From positions 8,491,226 to 8,555,225 of the forward strand of contig NC_089756.1 of the NCBI RefSeq assembly GCF_040412425.1: DNA of 64,000 nucleotides, read 5' to 3'. The position numbers were made by a program, and so were the translations under genes. The notes below the pieces were generated by a model. That model did no database searches and had not been told where the DNA came from. It saw only the letters and a list, made by a program, of their open reading frames with translations. Within the stretch, counting starts at the first letter, position 1, and every line of letters starts with the position of its first letter. The stretch is from Macrobrachium rosenbergii (lineage: Eukaryota; Arthropoda; Malacostraca; Decapoda; Palaemonidae). Positions 11,123 to 22,799 of this stretch are shown here, piece by piece.

Positions 11123-11664
11123 ACTGACATTCGCATTTGAATCTGTATCTACAATATGATTTCAATGACAACCTTTGACATATAGCTGTGCAATTCAACA
11201 AATTTGAGCAACATTTGTCAATAACAATCAGCAGGGAAATTCAGTGAATATATATCTTATGAAATGAACCTGGTTTGAGGAGTGAGCAAAGTGTCACTAG
11301 ATATTTGGCTTCTATTAAAGTTAATGTTGTTTACGTATCTTAAAAAAATATAATTACTATAATTTAATAACTATATTTTATAAAAATAAATTATCAAAAT
11401 ATTTATAATGTGAAGTGTAGATGAGATGTCGGGGGATGTGAATAAATCTCTGCGTGAGGCTGCTGGTTGTACGATCAGAAGGAGACTCAGACTGAGGAAT
11501 GTGGATGTCTGAGGAAACATAAGATATGATAAAAAAGAGAGGTGAGGCAAAATTGAGGAGTGAGATGCGTTTATTTAGTGATGAAGATTTTGAATTAGCA
11601 AGAACTAAGTACTTGAGTTAAAAGACCAACTAAGAGAGATAAAAGATCTGTTAATGAAACGATT

Positions 11665-12156
11665 GTGGAAACTGAAAAATTAATTAATAAAAATGATAGT
11701 CAGAGTCAAAGGGTAGCATATAAAGCAACTGGAGAGCTGAGCAGTAGTGCTGGTAAGCGTAAGGATATACCAGTCAGGGATATGGAAGGTAATTTATTGA
11801 CCAAAAATGCTGAACTCAGAAACAGATGGAAAGAGCACTTTGAGACAGTTCTTAATAGACCAGTTCCCCCAGAAGAGGATATACCGCCTGGTCAGGAAGA
11901 TTTAAATATTGATGGAGGTGGGATCAGGCTAGAGGACGGTTTATTCCCAGAAACGTTTAAAGTGGAGGAGGATAGATTAGTATCTGTCTTGAAGATATTA
12001 TTCATTGAGATATTGGTGACGGGGATAATACCATTAGGTTGGAAGAATGATGTGATCATTAAAGTTCCAAAGAAAGGAGATCTGAGTAGGTGTGGTAATT
12101 GGGGGGGGACCACTTTGTCACCTGTAGCCTTGAAAATTTTCTGTAATGTTGAATAG
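11665..12156 (+). pseudogene. LINE ORF2 fragment: linker and RT N-terminus
   Basis: Reads RWKEHFETVLNRPVPPEED, typical of the segment before the RT fingers, then DGLFPETFKVEEDRL, TGIIPLGWKNDVIIKVPKK and GDLSRCGNWGGTTLSPVA, equivalent to the NYRGITLLSV block. About 40 residues expected between the linker and DGLFPETF appear to be missing (LNIDGGGIRLEDG joins directly). The frame is closed by a frameshift near 12150. Confidence 0.8.
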
Positions 12157-12252
12157 GTTGGAGCCAGTGGTTGATGGTATTCTGAGGGATGAACGGGCCG
12201 GTTTTAAAAGGGGTGGGGTTGCAGTGATCAGACCTTCATAGTTAGGCATTTA

Positions 12253-12759
12253 ATGCAGCAAGCAAATGAAACGAAAACTCCGTTACGTGTTTGTTTTGTT
12301 GATTTTAAAAAGGCCTTTGATAGTGTTCCGAGAAGGACTATGGGAAAAATCATGAGGCATTATGGAATACCGGAAAAGTTTGTGACGATTATCATGAACA
12401 TGCATGAGGGCACATCTCGTAAAGTGATGGTTGATGGGTGTTTGAGTGATTCATTTGAAGTCAAGTCTGGTGTGATTCAGTTTGGCAACCTATCTCCTCT
12501 GTTGTTTGCACTAGTCGTAGATTACGTTATGAGAAGGGTCAAAAGAGAAACGAATGCAGGTATACTCTGGGGAGAAAATGTGAAACTTCTTGACTTGGAT
12601 TATGCTGATGATATGGTTTTGATCTGCGAGGGACCAGAAAAGATGCAGAGTGTGTTGAATTGTCTAGTGAGTGAAGGTCGAAAGGTTGGTTTGGTTATTA
12701 ATTGTGGAAAAACTGAAATCATGAATATGAATATTGAAAATGCACAGGACTCTAATTGA
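12253..12759 (+). pseudogene. LINE reverse transcriptase core
   Basis: Contains FVDFKKAFDSVPRRTM (first catalytic Asp), LRHYGIP-type helix (MRHYGIPEKFVTIIMNMHEG), a changed GVIQFGNLSPLLFALVVDY (families usually have GVRQGCxLSP) and LDYADDMVLICEG with the YADD catalytic pair intact. Ends with GLVINCGKTEIMNMN. The reading frame is open across the palm but is separated by frameshifts from both neighbours. Confidence 0.85.
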
Positions 12760-12840
12760 AGGCTTGGTTGTAAAGTAAGTGGATAAGTTTAAATATTTAG
12801 GTACTTATTTAGAAAAGGATGTTCTCTGAGCACAGAATTT

Positions 12841-13252
12841 GTGGAAAGATTAAAAAAGGCTCATCAGGCAATGGGAATGCTTAAAAATATTTGGAATAAT
12901 AGCAATTTTTCTGTGCATACAAAAATCAAAATTTATGGGGTAATAGTTAGTATTTTGATTTATGGGCATGAGCCATGGTACAGTACAGTGACTTCGGATA
13001 ATAATTTCTTAGCAATTGAAAATAAGGCACTCAGAAGAATATTTGGAATTAATTGGAGGGATAGGATATCGAAAAACAATTAGAGAAGTAGCGGGGGTGA
13101 AGCCGGTCGATGAGTATGTTATGTTCTCACACTGGAAGTGGCTAGGCCATGTGTATAGAAGACAGGGAATACTACGAGACACACCAGGGTGGGTTGACCT
13201 TGGTAGAAGAGGTAGAGGTATGCCGAAGGAGACGTGGTTAAGGATTGGCTGA
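12841..13252 (+). pseudogene. LINE ORF2 C-terminal region
   Basis: Two overlapping frames carry IKIYGVIVSILIYGHEPWY, ENKALRRIFGINWRDRISK and GHVYRRQGILRDTPGW followed by GRRGRGMPKETWLR. These are the usual thumb/C-terminal blocks (YGAETW, RRxxGIxWxD, GHVxRR, GRPKxTW). A frameshift near 13060 splits the segment. Confidence 0.8.
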
Positions 13253-13260
13253 ATGGGCGA

Positions 13261-13945
13261 ATAGAATATGAGTCTATCTTCTTCCAAAAATAGGAAAAGC
13301 AAAAATTAGTAAAAATAGAATATTACCAAATGTGGTATATAAATATTTTCTATTTGCTTCAATAAAATTCAGCAAAGTAGAATATTCTTCGGGAAAAGAG
13401 ATTAGTCATAAGCTTGTATCTGTAGGAACATAAAGATCTATAACTGAACACCCCATTCTTTTATTAAAAGTACTCTGTCTGTTTCAGGTGTTGTTGTGGA
13501 TTTGGTTGAGGGGAAACAGTTGGCAACCCTGATCTTTATGGGCAGTTGGTAGCCTGACTGCCTCATCCGGTGTTAAGCAAAGTTGTCTGCACTGTGTTGA
13601 TGTTCCAGAGATACCGGTGGTGATAGTGAAAGTTTATGAAAATGGCAGAAAGAAAGAAGATGATATGCCAAATTTCGTTTTGACGATAATAAAAGAACAT
13701 GGAATGCCGCTGCTGTGTAAGTCCAAAAGCCACAGGATAAAAAAGCTAAGGAAAATGCTGCTCTAGCTGTTATAAATGTGTAATGTGTACCTACTTGTGA
13801 TAACAAAGGAACAAATTGCAAGAAGATCTCGAACATCGAGCAGAAATTTGTAGCAACAGCTAGACATGAAAAAGACACCTGATGGCCTGCCTTTCAAATG
13901 TGAACATATTCTTCAATTTTAAGAATAATCTATTATTATGCATAC
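13261..13945. other. LINE tail and anonymous flank of element B
   Basis: No gene recognised. The LINE probably ends at A-rich sequence near 13290-13330. The stretch 13600-13770 has short open frames in all three plus frames (for example KPQDKKAKENAALAVINV), but no family was recognised. Confidence 0.4.
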
Positions 13946-14963
13946 TGTCAAAAAATTGCCATTTATCCCCTTGAATAAAATTTCCTAGTTTTCTTGAATA
14001 CTTATTTTGATGTATTTCCCAGTTTCTATGAAAAAAAATACGTTGATGTGATTGTTTTGTCTCCACAGAAGAAAGCTTTTTATTATATTAACTATAGCAA
14101 TGAGTTTGTATAAATTAGTACATTGATATTTAAAGTAGTAAAACACCTTTTTCGCAAATTTTATCCATCTCTATAAAATTAAATGACGTCTGATTGCAGT
14201 GTTGTCAAACTTCTTCTTGTGGAGAATGTATATGTTGTTTTCTTGTTGTAAGGGCACATGCCAGTGGTTTAAGCTTGCCTTCTGGACGAAACCTTTTTTT
14301 TTGTATGTTGGGTTTTGATTAAACAACTTAATGTTTGTGTTTTAGTTGATGGTTTGTTACGTAACCCTGTAGTTTTGTAGATGTGACAACTGTGCTATCA
14401 ATGTACTGCTCCCGAGTTTTCTTCAGGGTGGGAACATGAAGCTCTGCCTGTTTCGCAGCAAACTCCAGAAAGGCAAGTTGTAGAAGAAATTCTCGAAAAA
14501 ATCCAGCCCCATCACCTCGTGAACTGTCGTCGTGATTGCAGTAATTTCTTCATAAGAATATTCTGAAATCCCCTTTTTCTTGCCATTTATGTTTTCCTCT
14601 ATCGAAGTAACGTAACGTTTTGTCAATTTTTGCAGTAATATGTTAATGTTTTCTTGCTTAATGTAACTTGGATGATTGTTGTGTCCTTTAAATATTAATT
14701 ATATGTGTTAAACTTTTTAAATGCGTATTTGTGAACCCGTGTGGCATCACCCAAAAAGAATTGGTGCAGGAAATATAGTTGATTGTTTCTCAACTGCACT
14801 TTGTTGGAAAGAATATAATGTTTCTTGACTTCATGGTACATTTAAGTAAGTTAGTAAACTCCTCAGCACTGTAACTTGGTCTCATTCAAAGCTAGGGCAG
14901 GAGGGCTTAAGGTTGAATGAAATCGTACCGAATGTGGGCCTAAAACTTTAAAGTTTCACCACA
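13946..14963 (+). repeat. 5' LTR of element B
   Basis: 1018 bp, TG...CA ends, nearly identical to 20941-21959. Most visible differences are single-base insertions or deletions in homopolymers. Confidence 0.95.
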
Positions 14964-14993
14964 TTCTTTGCTAGTTATAGTAGTACTTTGCTT

Positions 14994-15011
14994 TGGTCCT
15001 TCGAACGAACC
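14994..15011 (+). other. Candidate primer binding site of element B
   Basis: TGGTCCTTCGAACGAACC lies 30 bp inside the 5' LTR. Its reverse complement ends GGACCA and contains a TTCG as in a tRNA T-arm. The gap from the LTR is longer than usual. Confidence 0.45.
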
Positions 15012-15188
15012 GGATGCCATAACGATTCACAAAGGATTTTTTTGGATGTTAAAGATAATTTACGATAAAGTTCACGTTGGTGATGGATGGCTATAAAGTC
15101 ATTTTAGTGTAGCTGGCACGTGTCCAAAGTTATTTGGTGAGCAGGGTAAGGTATTGAATTACTTGGAGTGTTTGCTTGGAGTGTTTTT

Positions 15189-15305
15189 TAGTGATCACTC
15201 TGTGAAGAAATTTCTTGTTGAATTTCGTAATCTATTGTTTATGGAACATTATTGTTCGTTTATTTAGTGATTACTCTGTGAAGAAATTCTTGTTGAATTT
15301 CGTAG
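15189..15305 (+). repeat. Tandem duplication in leader of element B
   Basis: The block starting AGTGATCACTCTGTGAAG (15191) is repeated as AGTGATTACTCTGTGAAG (15267), each followed by AAATT(T)CTTGTTGAATTTCG, with a period of about 76 bp. Confidence 0.8.
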
Positions 15306-15501
15306 CTATTTTGAACTTAGGTTTTTCGTGACCAGATGTATTTTGTGAAGTGATGAAGAGCACGTGGTCAAATTATCTATCATTCAGTGAATGTTATTCG
15401 ACCTATGAATAAGATTAGTTATATTTTCAATCAGGTTTAGATAATTTGCCATACATTTTTGATATTTTGAGCAAGTTTCTTATTGATCCATTAACAAGAA
15501 A

Positions 15502-16754
15502 ATGGATTCCAAGATTAGGGTTGGTAGTTATTGAAAGGAAATTATTTCCTTACAAGATTTGCTTGATGAGACAGATAACTGCATTGGTGATACTGATACA
15601 CCAAAATCGACCCTTGTAATGTATGAACGTTGTCTTATTGAGGTCTACGACGTTTTGAAGATAGTTGGTCACAGAATGTGACGATTATTTCACAGGATAG
15701 TGAATATGATAGTTTATGTAGAAGTTATAGAGCAATAACTAGATGTGTAAGGAAAGCTATTGCTACTGCACAGAAAACTATGAGCGAGATTGACACGGAG
15801 ATATAAATCAACAGCCCGCTTTGCCTCCTCCTTCGGCTCCCATTAACCCTCTCCTCCCCTAAACTCCCAGCAATTAAGATACCTGAATTTAGCGGTGGGG
15901 AAGAACAATGGCTTGCATTTTGGGATATATTTAACAGTTTAGTTCACGATCGTATGGATATTTCCAATGTGATTAAGTTTTCTACCCTCAGAGCTAGTTT
16001 AAAGGATAACGCCTTTAAAGCCATAGAAGGTTTGCCTGTCACTAATGCCAATTATTCAGTAGCTATTCAGACCCTTAAGGAGAAGTATGATAATAAGGAC
16101 AAATTGAAACGTAGACTTATGTCCAAATTAACGCATTTAGTCCCTCCCAGTCATACAATAGAGGATTTGAACACGTTCAAATTGGAATATGAGAAGATTA
16201 TCTTACAAATGAACACATTGAATTTAGATGTAGAGGCCATGAACCCCATTTTCTCTAGTATAATATGCGAGAAATTATCACCTGAAACACGTAAGGCTAT
16301 AGCTAATAAACATAATAGTATGTCTCTTGATTTAAAGCAAATTTCCTCAGGTTTGAAATATGTTTGTGAATTAATGGAATTTTGTTACGAAGGTGAGAAT
16401 TCTAATAAGAGAAAACGTGATCAGGGTAACTATTCTAAAGTGATTCCCTCAAATGTGCAAAACGTGCAGAGAGCACAACAAAGTAACAGTAAGCCTAGTA
16501 ATAGTAGTTCTTACCATAATTGTGTGTTTTGCTCATCGAACCATGCCCTCTCAGCAGATTGTAAGACTTTCAAAACCATTGATAGTAGAAGGGACAGAGT
16601 TAAATATTTAAGATTGTGCTTTGCTTGCCTCAAAGGAGGTCATTTATTCTCTGAATGTAGAAACAAACCGAAATGTAATATATGTGATGGGCCTCATTAC
16701 CCGATGATTTGTAAGAAAACAGAAAACCTGTTAATCCTGCTCCACCAAAGTTGA
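15502..16754 (+). pseudogene. gag (DUF1759-type, zinc knuckles), element B
   Basis: The likely start is ATG at 15502 (MDSKIRVGSY), followed almost at once by an in-frame TGA. Downstream the gag-like text continues in shifted frames (LLDETDNCIGDTDTPKSTL, MYERCLIEVYDVLK). A frameshift near 15860 precedes the long open part: LPAIKIPEFSGGEEQWLAFW is the hallmark start of the Pao gag DUF1759 region, then LRASLKDNAFKAIEGLP and LKEKYDNKDKLKRRLMSKL. Two Cys/His clusters follow: CVFCSSNHALSADC and CFACLKGGHLFSECRNKPKC. The frame ends at 16754 after a one-base slip near 16720 that throws it out of phase with protease. Confidence 0.85.
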
Positions 16755-17353
16755 GTGTAAATAGTACTAATGTTAGTAAGTCAAATGTTAATTCTGGGAA
16801 ATCTCATAATGATTCTAAAGGTGCTGTAAGTAAAGGTGATTCCCCAGTAGTTATGACTGCTTCTTTGGGTATTGATCATTCTCAGACTAATAAGAGTTCT
16901 GTTTCGACTGCTCTTCCTACTGCTAATGTAATTGTGTCAGGGAATGGACATCGCTCCTTTGGGAGAGCACTCTTTGATTCTGGTGCACAAAGAACGTTTA
17001 TTGCAACGGAATTAGTTCATAAGCTTAGTCTACCGTCCATAGCAACAGTAGCCTTAAAGGTAAAACCATTTGGCAGTGATGCCATGGAAGTTAATTGTAA
17101 TATAGTAAGAGTTGTGGTGAGACTAGGTAAGATTCGTACTGTCATTAATGCCATTGCATTCGATAGAGTTAATTCCAGAATTTATTCTCCAGGTTTAAGT
17201 AAGTCAGCTGCGTTCTTGACGAGTAAAGGCATAAAATTAGCAGATAATGATTTAAATTCAGATGAAGTGAATGGTATAGAATTGATCATTGAGCTGATTA
17301 CTATGGAAAATTCATTCACAACAGTCAAATTTGCTCTGGAATACAGATATTGA
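16751..17353 (+). pseudogene. Aspartic protease (Pao type), element B
   Basis: A 200-codon open segment contains GRALFDSGAQRTFIATEL, with DSGA as the protease active site in the form usual for BEL/Pao (DUF1758), and LSLPSIATVALKVKPFGS after it. The Ser/Asn-rich N-terminal part is the gag-protease linker. The frame overlaps gag in another phase and ends in a stop at 17353; the fusion to RT is broken. Confidence 0.85.
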
Positions 17354-17441
17354 ATAGTTCTGGTGGTGCACTAATTTTTGGACCTCTTCCTAGTTGGTCT
17401 TATGACAATGTAGAATCTAATGAGATTACTACATCAAATGT

Positions 17442-19108
17442 ATGTTGTTCAAGAATAGAAGTAGAGGAAATCCTATTAATTCTTGTTGTGAAGTTAGAAA
17501 ATTATGGGATTTAGAAAGTGTTGGTATCCATCAATCTGAAATTAGTCCTGAAGAAAGAGAATCAGTTAAGTGTTTTAAGGATAAAGTAAAAAGGGTTGAC
17601 AATAAGTATGAAGTGTCCTTGCCATTTAAAGATGAAAGTAGACCGCCTGTTAACTATAGAATAGCCAGTGGTCAATTAAATTCCTCGCTACATAGATTCG
17701 AATCTGACCCCTCCTTGTATGCTCATTATGATAAGATTATCAAAGATTACGTTCAGTCTGGGTTTATAGAATTAATTCCCTCAGGCTCCCCTATTATAGG
17801 GCATTATTTACCCCACCATGCTGTATTGAAGGATTCAGAAACAACTCCCATTCGAATAGTTTTAATGCTTCTTCCAAGGCTAAAGGAGAACTTTCCTTAA
17901 ATGATTGTTTATTAACTGGTCCCTCATTAACTACTAAACTTTTTTGATGCCCTGTTGAGTTTCCGTACAAACCCAGTAGCTGTGATTTCAGATATCAGTA
18001 AAGCCTTTTAAGGATAGGCATTTCACCTGACTGTCGTGATTATTGCAGATTTCTATGGATAACTGATCCCTCCGATTTGAAGTCTACTGTAACTTACCAG
18101 TTTTGTGTAGTTTGTTTTGGAGCTACATGCTCCCCCTTTCTCTTGCAGCAAACCCTTTTGCATCATTTATCTTTACATGATAATCCCCTTGCATCATCTC
18201 TGATGAAGAATTTCTATGTAGACAATTTTAGTAAAACTTACAAGGATGTGTCAGTCTTGATGGATGAGTATCCAGTAATAAATGAGATTCTTGAAGATGC
18301 TAATATGCCTCTACAAGAATGGGTCAGTAATGATTCAGAGTTTAACAGAACCATAGATGTTATCAAAGAAAGAGTGAACGTTTTGGGTTTAGAGTGGTAT
18401 CTAACACAAGATGAGATGTCACTGAAGGAAGTAAATTGTGAGTATAAAGGACCTTTAACCAAGCGAAAGGTTTTATCAGTAATAGCTCGAATGTTTGATC
18501 CTCTAGGATTATTGTCACCAATACAGGTGAGAGGTAAATATTTTCTTAAATGTTTGTGGAGTAACTACGGGTGGGATGACCCTTTGCCAGAATCATTATG
18601 TTCAAGGTTTGATGAAATTTGCAAGTGTATTAGAAATGTAGAAAGTTTAAAGTTTCCTAGGTTTGTTGTACATCCTGAAGGTTCCCACTTACATGTATTT
18701 TGTGATGCCTCTAACAAGGCATATGGAGCTGCTGCCTATGTGATTGATTTCAAGAGAAGTGTAAGCAATTTACTGGTCAGTAAGTGTAAGTTGCACCAAA
18801 CCCTAAACAGACTATTCCGCGTTTGGAATTGACAGCCTTGTCCTTGGGTGAAACTTGCTGGAAGATTAATGCAGAATGATGATTTGAGATTGAGTTCTTG
18901 CACTCTCTGGAGTGACTCCATGGTTTCTATTTGTTGGGTGAAGAACAATAATAGTAAAATTCCCTATATACGAAACAGAGTCACTGAAATTAATGAATTC
19001 AAGTTTCCTCTACGGTATACCCCCTCTAAGGATAATCCAGCTGATATTCTATCCAGAGGTAGTACTAGTAAAGATTTAGCAAAAATTCCTTATGGTGGAA
19101 TGGCCTAA
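17442..19108 (+). pseudogene. Reverse transcriptase and RNase H, element B
   Basis: RT begins with LWDLESVGIHQSEISPEE, the usual BEL/Pao entry, then YEVSLPFKDESRPPVNY and GHYLPHHAVLKDSE. After a frameshift near 17860 come VISDISKAF, LKSTVTYQFCVVCFGATCSP and KNFYVDNFSKT, where the catalytic YVDD reads YVDN. RARMFDPLGLLSP-like text (IARMFDPLGLLSPIQVRG) and HLHVFCDASNKAYGAAAYV mark the RT/RNase H junction and the first RNase H Asp. The RNase H remainder (LWSDSMVSICWVKNN, YTPSKDNPADILSRG) lies in another frame at 18848-19108. At least three frame breaks and one stop. Confidence 0.88.
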
Positions 19109-20500
19109 ATGGCTTTTAACTGGTGATTATCCCCAATCTTTAGCTACAGAAACTGTGCATGTTAATGAAATTCTTTCAGAACCTAAGTTTGTTAACCCTC
19201 CAACCCCATTAATTGACATCCCACGTTACAGTAATTTAAGTAAGCTTAAACGTATCATGAGGTCAATATTGCTTTTTCTTAATAAATGCAGTAAAGGTTC
19301 TAAGTTTGTTGTTAACGAAATGAAAGCACTTGTCCTCCTTGAACAGAAGCAACATTTTTCTACTACCAGAATGTACCTCTGTGATAAGAATTCACATGGA
19401 GTGTCCATGGATATTAAGAATTTCTGTAATCAGTTGAACTTATTTGTTGATGAGGAAAATCTAATTAGGTCTCAGGGTCGCATGAAAAACGCTTCCATGT
19501 CTTATGATACTCAGTGCCCAATGTTATTGCCTTCCAGAAGTTATTTAACAGTGTTGATAGTTGAACATTTGCATAGACATCATCACCATTGTGGTGTCAA
19601 TTCTGTACTGGTATTGTTGAGAGAAACTTTTGGGTACCGAAAGCACGACAAGTTATCAAATCAATTCTATCAAAGTGTGTTTGTGTCAGAAGTTAACTAA
19701 GAAATGGTTGTGTTTGCCTCCTCCTCCACCATTACCCACAGAAAGAGTGAGATATGATAGATCTTTCCAATCAGTAGGAGTTGATTATACTGGTGCTATT
19801 AATGTTTTGATCATGAGACTGGCTTGGAGGAGAAGGTCTTTATATGTCTATTTACCTGTACTACGAGCAGGGCAGTTCATTTTGAATTGACTCATTCCAT
19901 GACTGCTTCCGATTTCCTACTGGCTTTTCGACGCTTTGTAGCATATCATTCTCTGCCGAGTCTGATTATATCTGACAATGGTAGGAATTTTGTTGGATTT
20001 AATAATTTCCTGAAGGAAATTATGGATGAACCAGAGGTAAAGTCATACCTTGAAGGAAATTGTGTTAATTGGAAATTCATTACACCGCGAGCCCCCTGGT
20101 CTGGAGGCTTTTATGAACGCCTTATTGGTGTTCTAAAGGGATGTTTGTCCAAAGCCTTATATCACAAACGTGTATCCTTTGAAGAGTTGAGAACTCTACT
20201 TGTTGAGTTTCAAGCTGTGATAAATTCTCGACCACTGACTTATCTCTCCTCTGATCGAGATTGTGAGGCTTTGACTCCCTCCATGTTACTTTATGGGCGA
20301 AATGTTTGTATTTCCCCTCCTCTTAACAATTCAGCAACTGATGACCCAGATTTCATGAGTTCAAGTGATCTTAGAGAACAATATTTTAGATTATCATCAG
20401 TGCTAAGAAAATTTGAGAACTCTTGGAAAAGAGACTATTTAGTGTCCTTGAGAGAGAAAGACATTTTAATTCTAGTGATTATCTCTCTGCAAATGTGAAA
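19092..20500 (+). pseudogene. Integrase, element B
   Basis: The zinc-binding part is visible as LIVEHLHRHHHHCGVNSVL. The core follows in two overlapping frames: VGVDYTGAI (first Asp), then CTTSRAVHFELTHSMTASDF, LIISDNGRNFVGFNN (second Asp) and PWSGGFYERLIGVLKGCL (Glu). ALTPSMLLYGR and LREQYFRLSSVLRKF lead into the C-terminal domain. Frame breaks near 19690, 19860 and 20460 prevent a full-length product. Confidence 0.9.
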
Positions 20501-20816
20501 GTTGGGGACATAGTGATGGTAGACTTAGAAGATCATCTGGGAAAGGCTATAGATCCCTCCTCTCATTGGGTAAGGTTACCCAGCTGTTTCCATCGTCTGA
20601 TGGTGTGATTAGGACTGTAGAAGTGAGAGTGAATAATAAACTATACATGAGATCAATCACAAAGCTCGTACTTCTGGAATTACCGAGAGGGAATTTGATA
20701 GTGTCGTAACTCAGGAGCCAGATAGTGTGCCTCTGAGTGGTACTAGACCTCGGCGTGCAGCAGCAATCCGCTGTGATCAAGAGAGAAAGGATTTAATTTC
20801 TATGGATGTACTCTAA
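20460..20816 (+). pseudogene. DUF5641-like C-terminal domain, element B
   Basis: Reads KVGDIVMVDLEDHLGKAI and, in a shifted frame, GTRPRRAAAIRCDQERKDL before a TAA at 20814-20816. The KxGDxVxV block and the basic tail are typical of the Pao polyprotein end. The end lies about 120 bp before the polypurine tract. Confidence 0.75.
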
Positions 20817-20930
20817 AATGTATATTTGATTTAAATTTTTGATGTGTTAAGATGGTCACAGCTGCATAGCGTTATTCAATTGAATTCGCTCCTGGGTGCA
20901 GTTGTGATTACTTCTAATTATGATTCTTTC

Positions 20931-20940
20931 TTGGGGAGAA
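20931..20940 (+). other. Polypurine tract of element B
   Basis: TTGGGGAGAA directly precedes the 3' LTR start TGTC. Confidence 0.75.
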
Positions 20941-21959
20941 TGTCAAAAAAATTGCCATTTATTCCCTTGAATAAAATTTCCTAGTTTTCTTGAATACTTA
21001 TTTTGATGTATTTCCCAGTTTCTATGAAAAATACGTTGATGTGATTGTTTTGCTCCACAGAAGAAGCTTTTTATTATATTAACTATAGCAATGAGTTTGT
21101 ATAAATTAGTACATTGATATTTAAAGTAGTAAAACACCTTTTCGCAAATTTTATCCATCTCTATAAAATTAAATGACGTCTGATTGCAGTGTTGTCAAAC
21201 TTCTTCTTGTGGAGAATGTATATGTTGTTTTCTTGTTGTAAGGGCACATGCCAGTGGATTAAGCTTGCCTTCTGGACGAAACCCTTTTTTTTTGTATGTT
21301 GGGTTACGATTAAACAACTTAATGTTTGTGTTTTAGTTGATGGTTTGTTACGTAACCCTGTAGTTTTGTAGATGTGACAACTGTGCTATCCAATGTACTG
21401 CTCCCGAGTTTTCTTCCAGGGTGAGAACATGAAGCTCTGCCTGTTTCGCAGCAAACCCAGAAAGGCAAGTTGTAGAAGAAATTCTCGAAAAAATCCAGCC
21501 CCATCACCTCGTGAACTGTCGTCGTGATTGCAGTAATTTCTTCATATAAGAATATTCTGAAATCCCCTTTTTCTTGCCATTTATGTTTTCCTCTATCGAA
21601 GTAACGTAACGTTTTGTCAATTTTTGCAGTAATATGTTAATGTTTTCTTGCTTCTAATGTAACTTGGATGATTGTTGTGTCCTTTAAATATTAATTATAT
21701 GTGTTAAACTTTTTAAATGCGTATTTGTGAACCCGTGTGGCATCACCCAAAAAGAATTGGTGCAGGAAATATAGTTGATTGTTTCTCAACTGCACTTTGT
21801 TGGAAAGAATATAATGTTTCTTGACTTCATGGTACATTTAAGTAAGTTAGTAAACTCCTCAGCACTGTAACTTGGTCTCATTCAAAGCTAGGGCAGGAGG
21901 GCTTAAGGTTGAATGAAATCGTACCGAATGTGGGCCTAAAACTTTAAAGTTTCACCACA
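20941..21959 (+). repeat. 3' LTR of element B
   Basis: 1019 bp, nearly identical to 13946-14963, followed by the CATAC target duplication. Confidence 0.95.
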
Positions 21960-22682
21960 CATACGTACGCTAAATTTAGTAAGCGTGTGGAGAATTTTCT
22001 TCGGAGAATATTCTTCATAATGAATTGTCAACTTTTATGGATGTTACCAATAATAAGATAAAGTTCTCAAAAAGATGGACAATAAATATTCTATTTTTAT
22101 ACATTCCAAATGATTTGGGAGCATTAGATGAGTGTTGGGGAGTTCTTGAGGAGTTGGCCTAGGGCAGAATGTGGTGGCGTGAGTTCATCGAGACCCAATG
22201 CATCTCCGTGGGTGCCACAGGAAATGGTTGATTGACTTGAACTGTCCCACTGTGTATTGAGAACAATGCCATTGTATTGAAAATTCTACTGAAAGAAATT
22301 ATCTAATAATTCACTAAGCTTTATTGATACTAAAAGCAATTACCATTGGTAATAACTTATCTGAGAAATTACATTAACTACAGTTTAATTGTAACAGATA
22401 AAGATACAATTATTTGCTAAGGTTATGGACTGATTGATCGGTTGGTTTCAGACTCACTGGGTTATAATTAAGGCCATCATGTGTCCGTTGTGTGTACATT
22501 TTTCGAAGGATGGTCCCATTACTAGTGACCATGGTTGATTGAGGTAGTCTCAAGAGTTACTGGTCTACCAAAATTTGGTACAAAGTTCTTACCAGCACGT
22601 ATTCTGGAGAGTACTTGAAACATAAATGCTTATTCTCACGTATTCTACTCAATTCTATCTCAAAAAGAATTACATTTAATTA
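21960..22682. other. Anonymous sequence downstream of element B
   Basis: AT-rich, no gene or repeat family recognised on either strand. Confidence 0.5.
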
Positions 22683-22790
22683 TTATTATTATTAATCAGA
22701 AGATGAACCCTATTCATATGGAACAAGCCCACATGGACCGTAGACTTTAAATTCAAGCTCCCAAAGAATATGGTGTCCATTTGAAAGAAG
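22683..22790 (-). repeat. 3' tail of a dispersed element with (TAA)n, minus strand
   Basis: The reverse complement of this stretch matches 33895-33985 over about 95 bp, sharing CCATATTCTTTGG near the start and GGCTTGTTCCATATGAATAG with GGTTCATC near the end, followed by TAA repeats. It looks like the 3' end of a non-LTR element or SINE. Confidence 0.7.
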
Positions 22791-22799
22791 TGGCAGAGA

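Larger units (their letters stand above)
9776..11439. other. Anonymous sequence, no gene recognised
   Basis: No coding similarity recognised on either strand. Contains a possible minus-strand promoter and first exon (10446-10643) and a (TA)n tract at 11046-11119. The GC-richer part at about 10440-10810 differs from the AT-rich surroundings. Confidence 0.5.
11440..13260 (+). mobile_element. 5'-truncated non-LTR retrotransposon (LINE), broken
   Basis: Plus-strand fragments keep the order linker, RT fingers, RT palm, C-terminal region of a LINE ORF2. The upstream part (about 11600-11760) resembles the Lys/Arg-rich linker between endonuclease and RT. No endonuclease is visible, so the copy is 5' truncated or decayed. 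The RT resembles invertebrate LINEs with an RHYGIPEKFV-type block; the clade was not settled. Confidence 0.8.
13946..21959 (+). mobile_element. Element B: BEL/Pao LTR retrotransposon
   Basis: Two direct LTRs of about 1.02 kb, starting TGTCAAAAAA and ending TTTCACCACA, enclose a Pao-type gag, protease, RT, RNase H, integrase and a DUF5641-like tail in that order. CATAC is duplicated at 13941-13945 and 21960-21964, the 5-bp target duplication normal for BEL/Pao. The LTRs look about 98-99% alike, yet the coding part has about eight single-base frame breaks. Confidence 0.95.

Noticed and set aside
13600..13860. Possible host exon with Lys-rich text (KPQDKKAKENAALAVINV)
   Set aside because: Stops on both sides in all frames, no splice sites that clearly fit and no family recognised.
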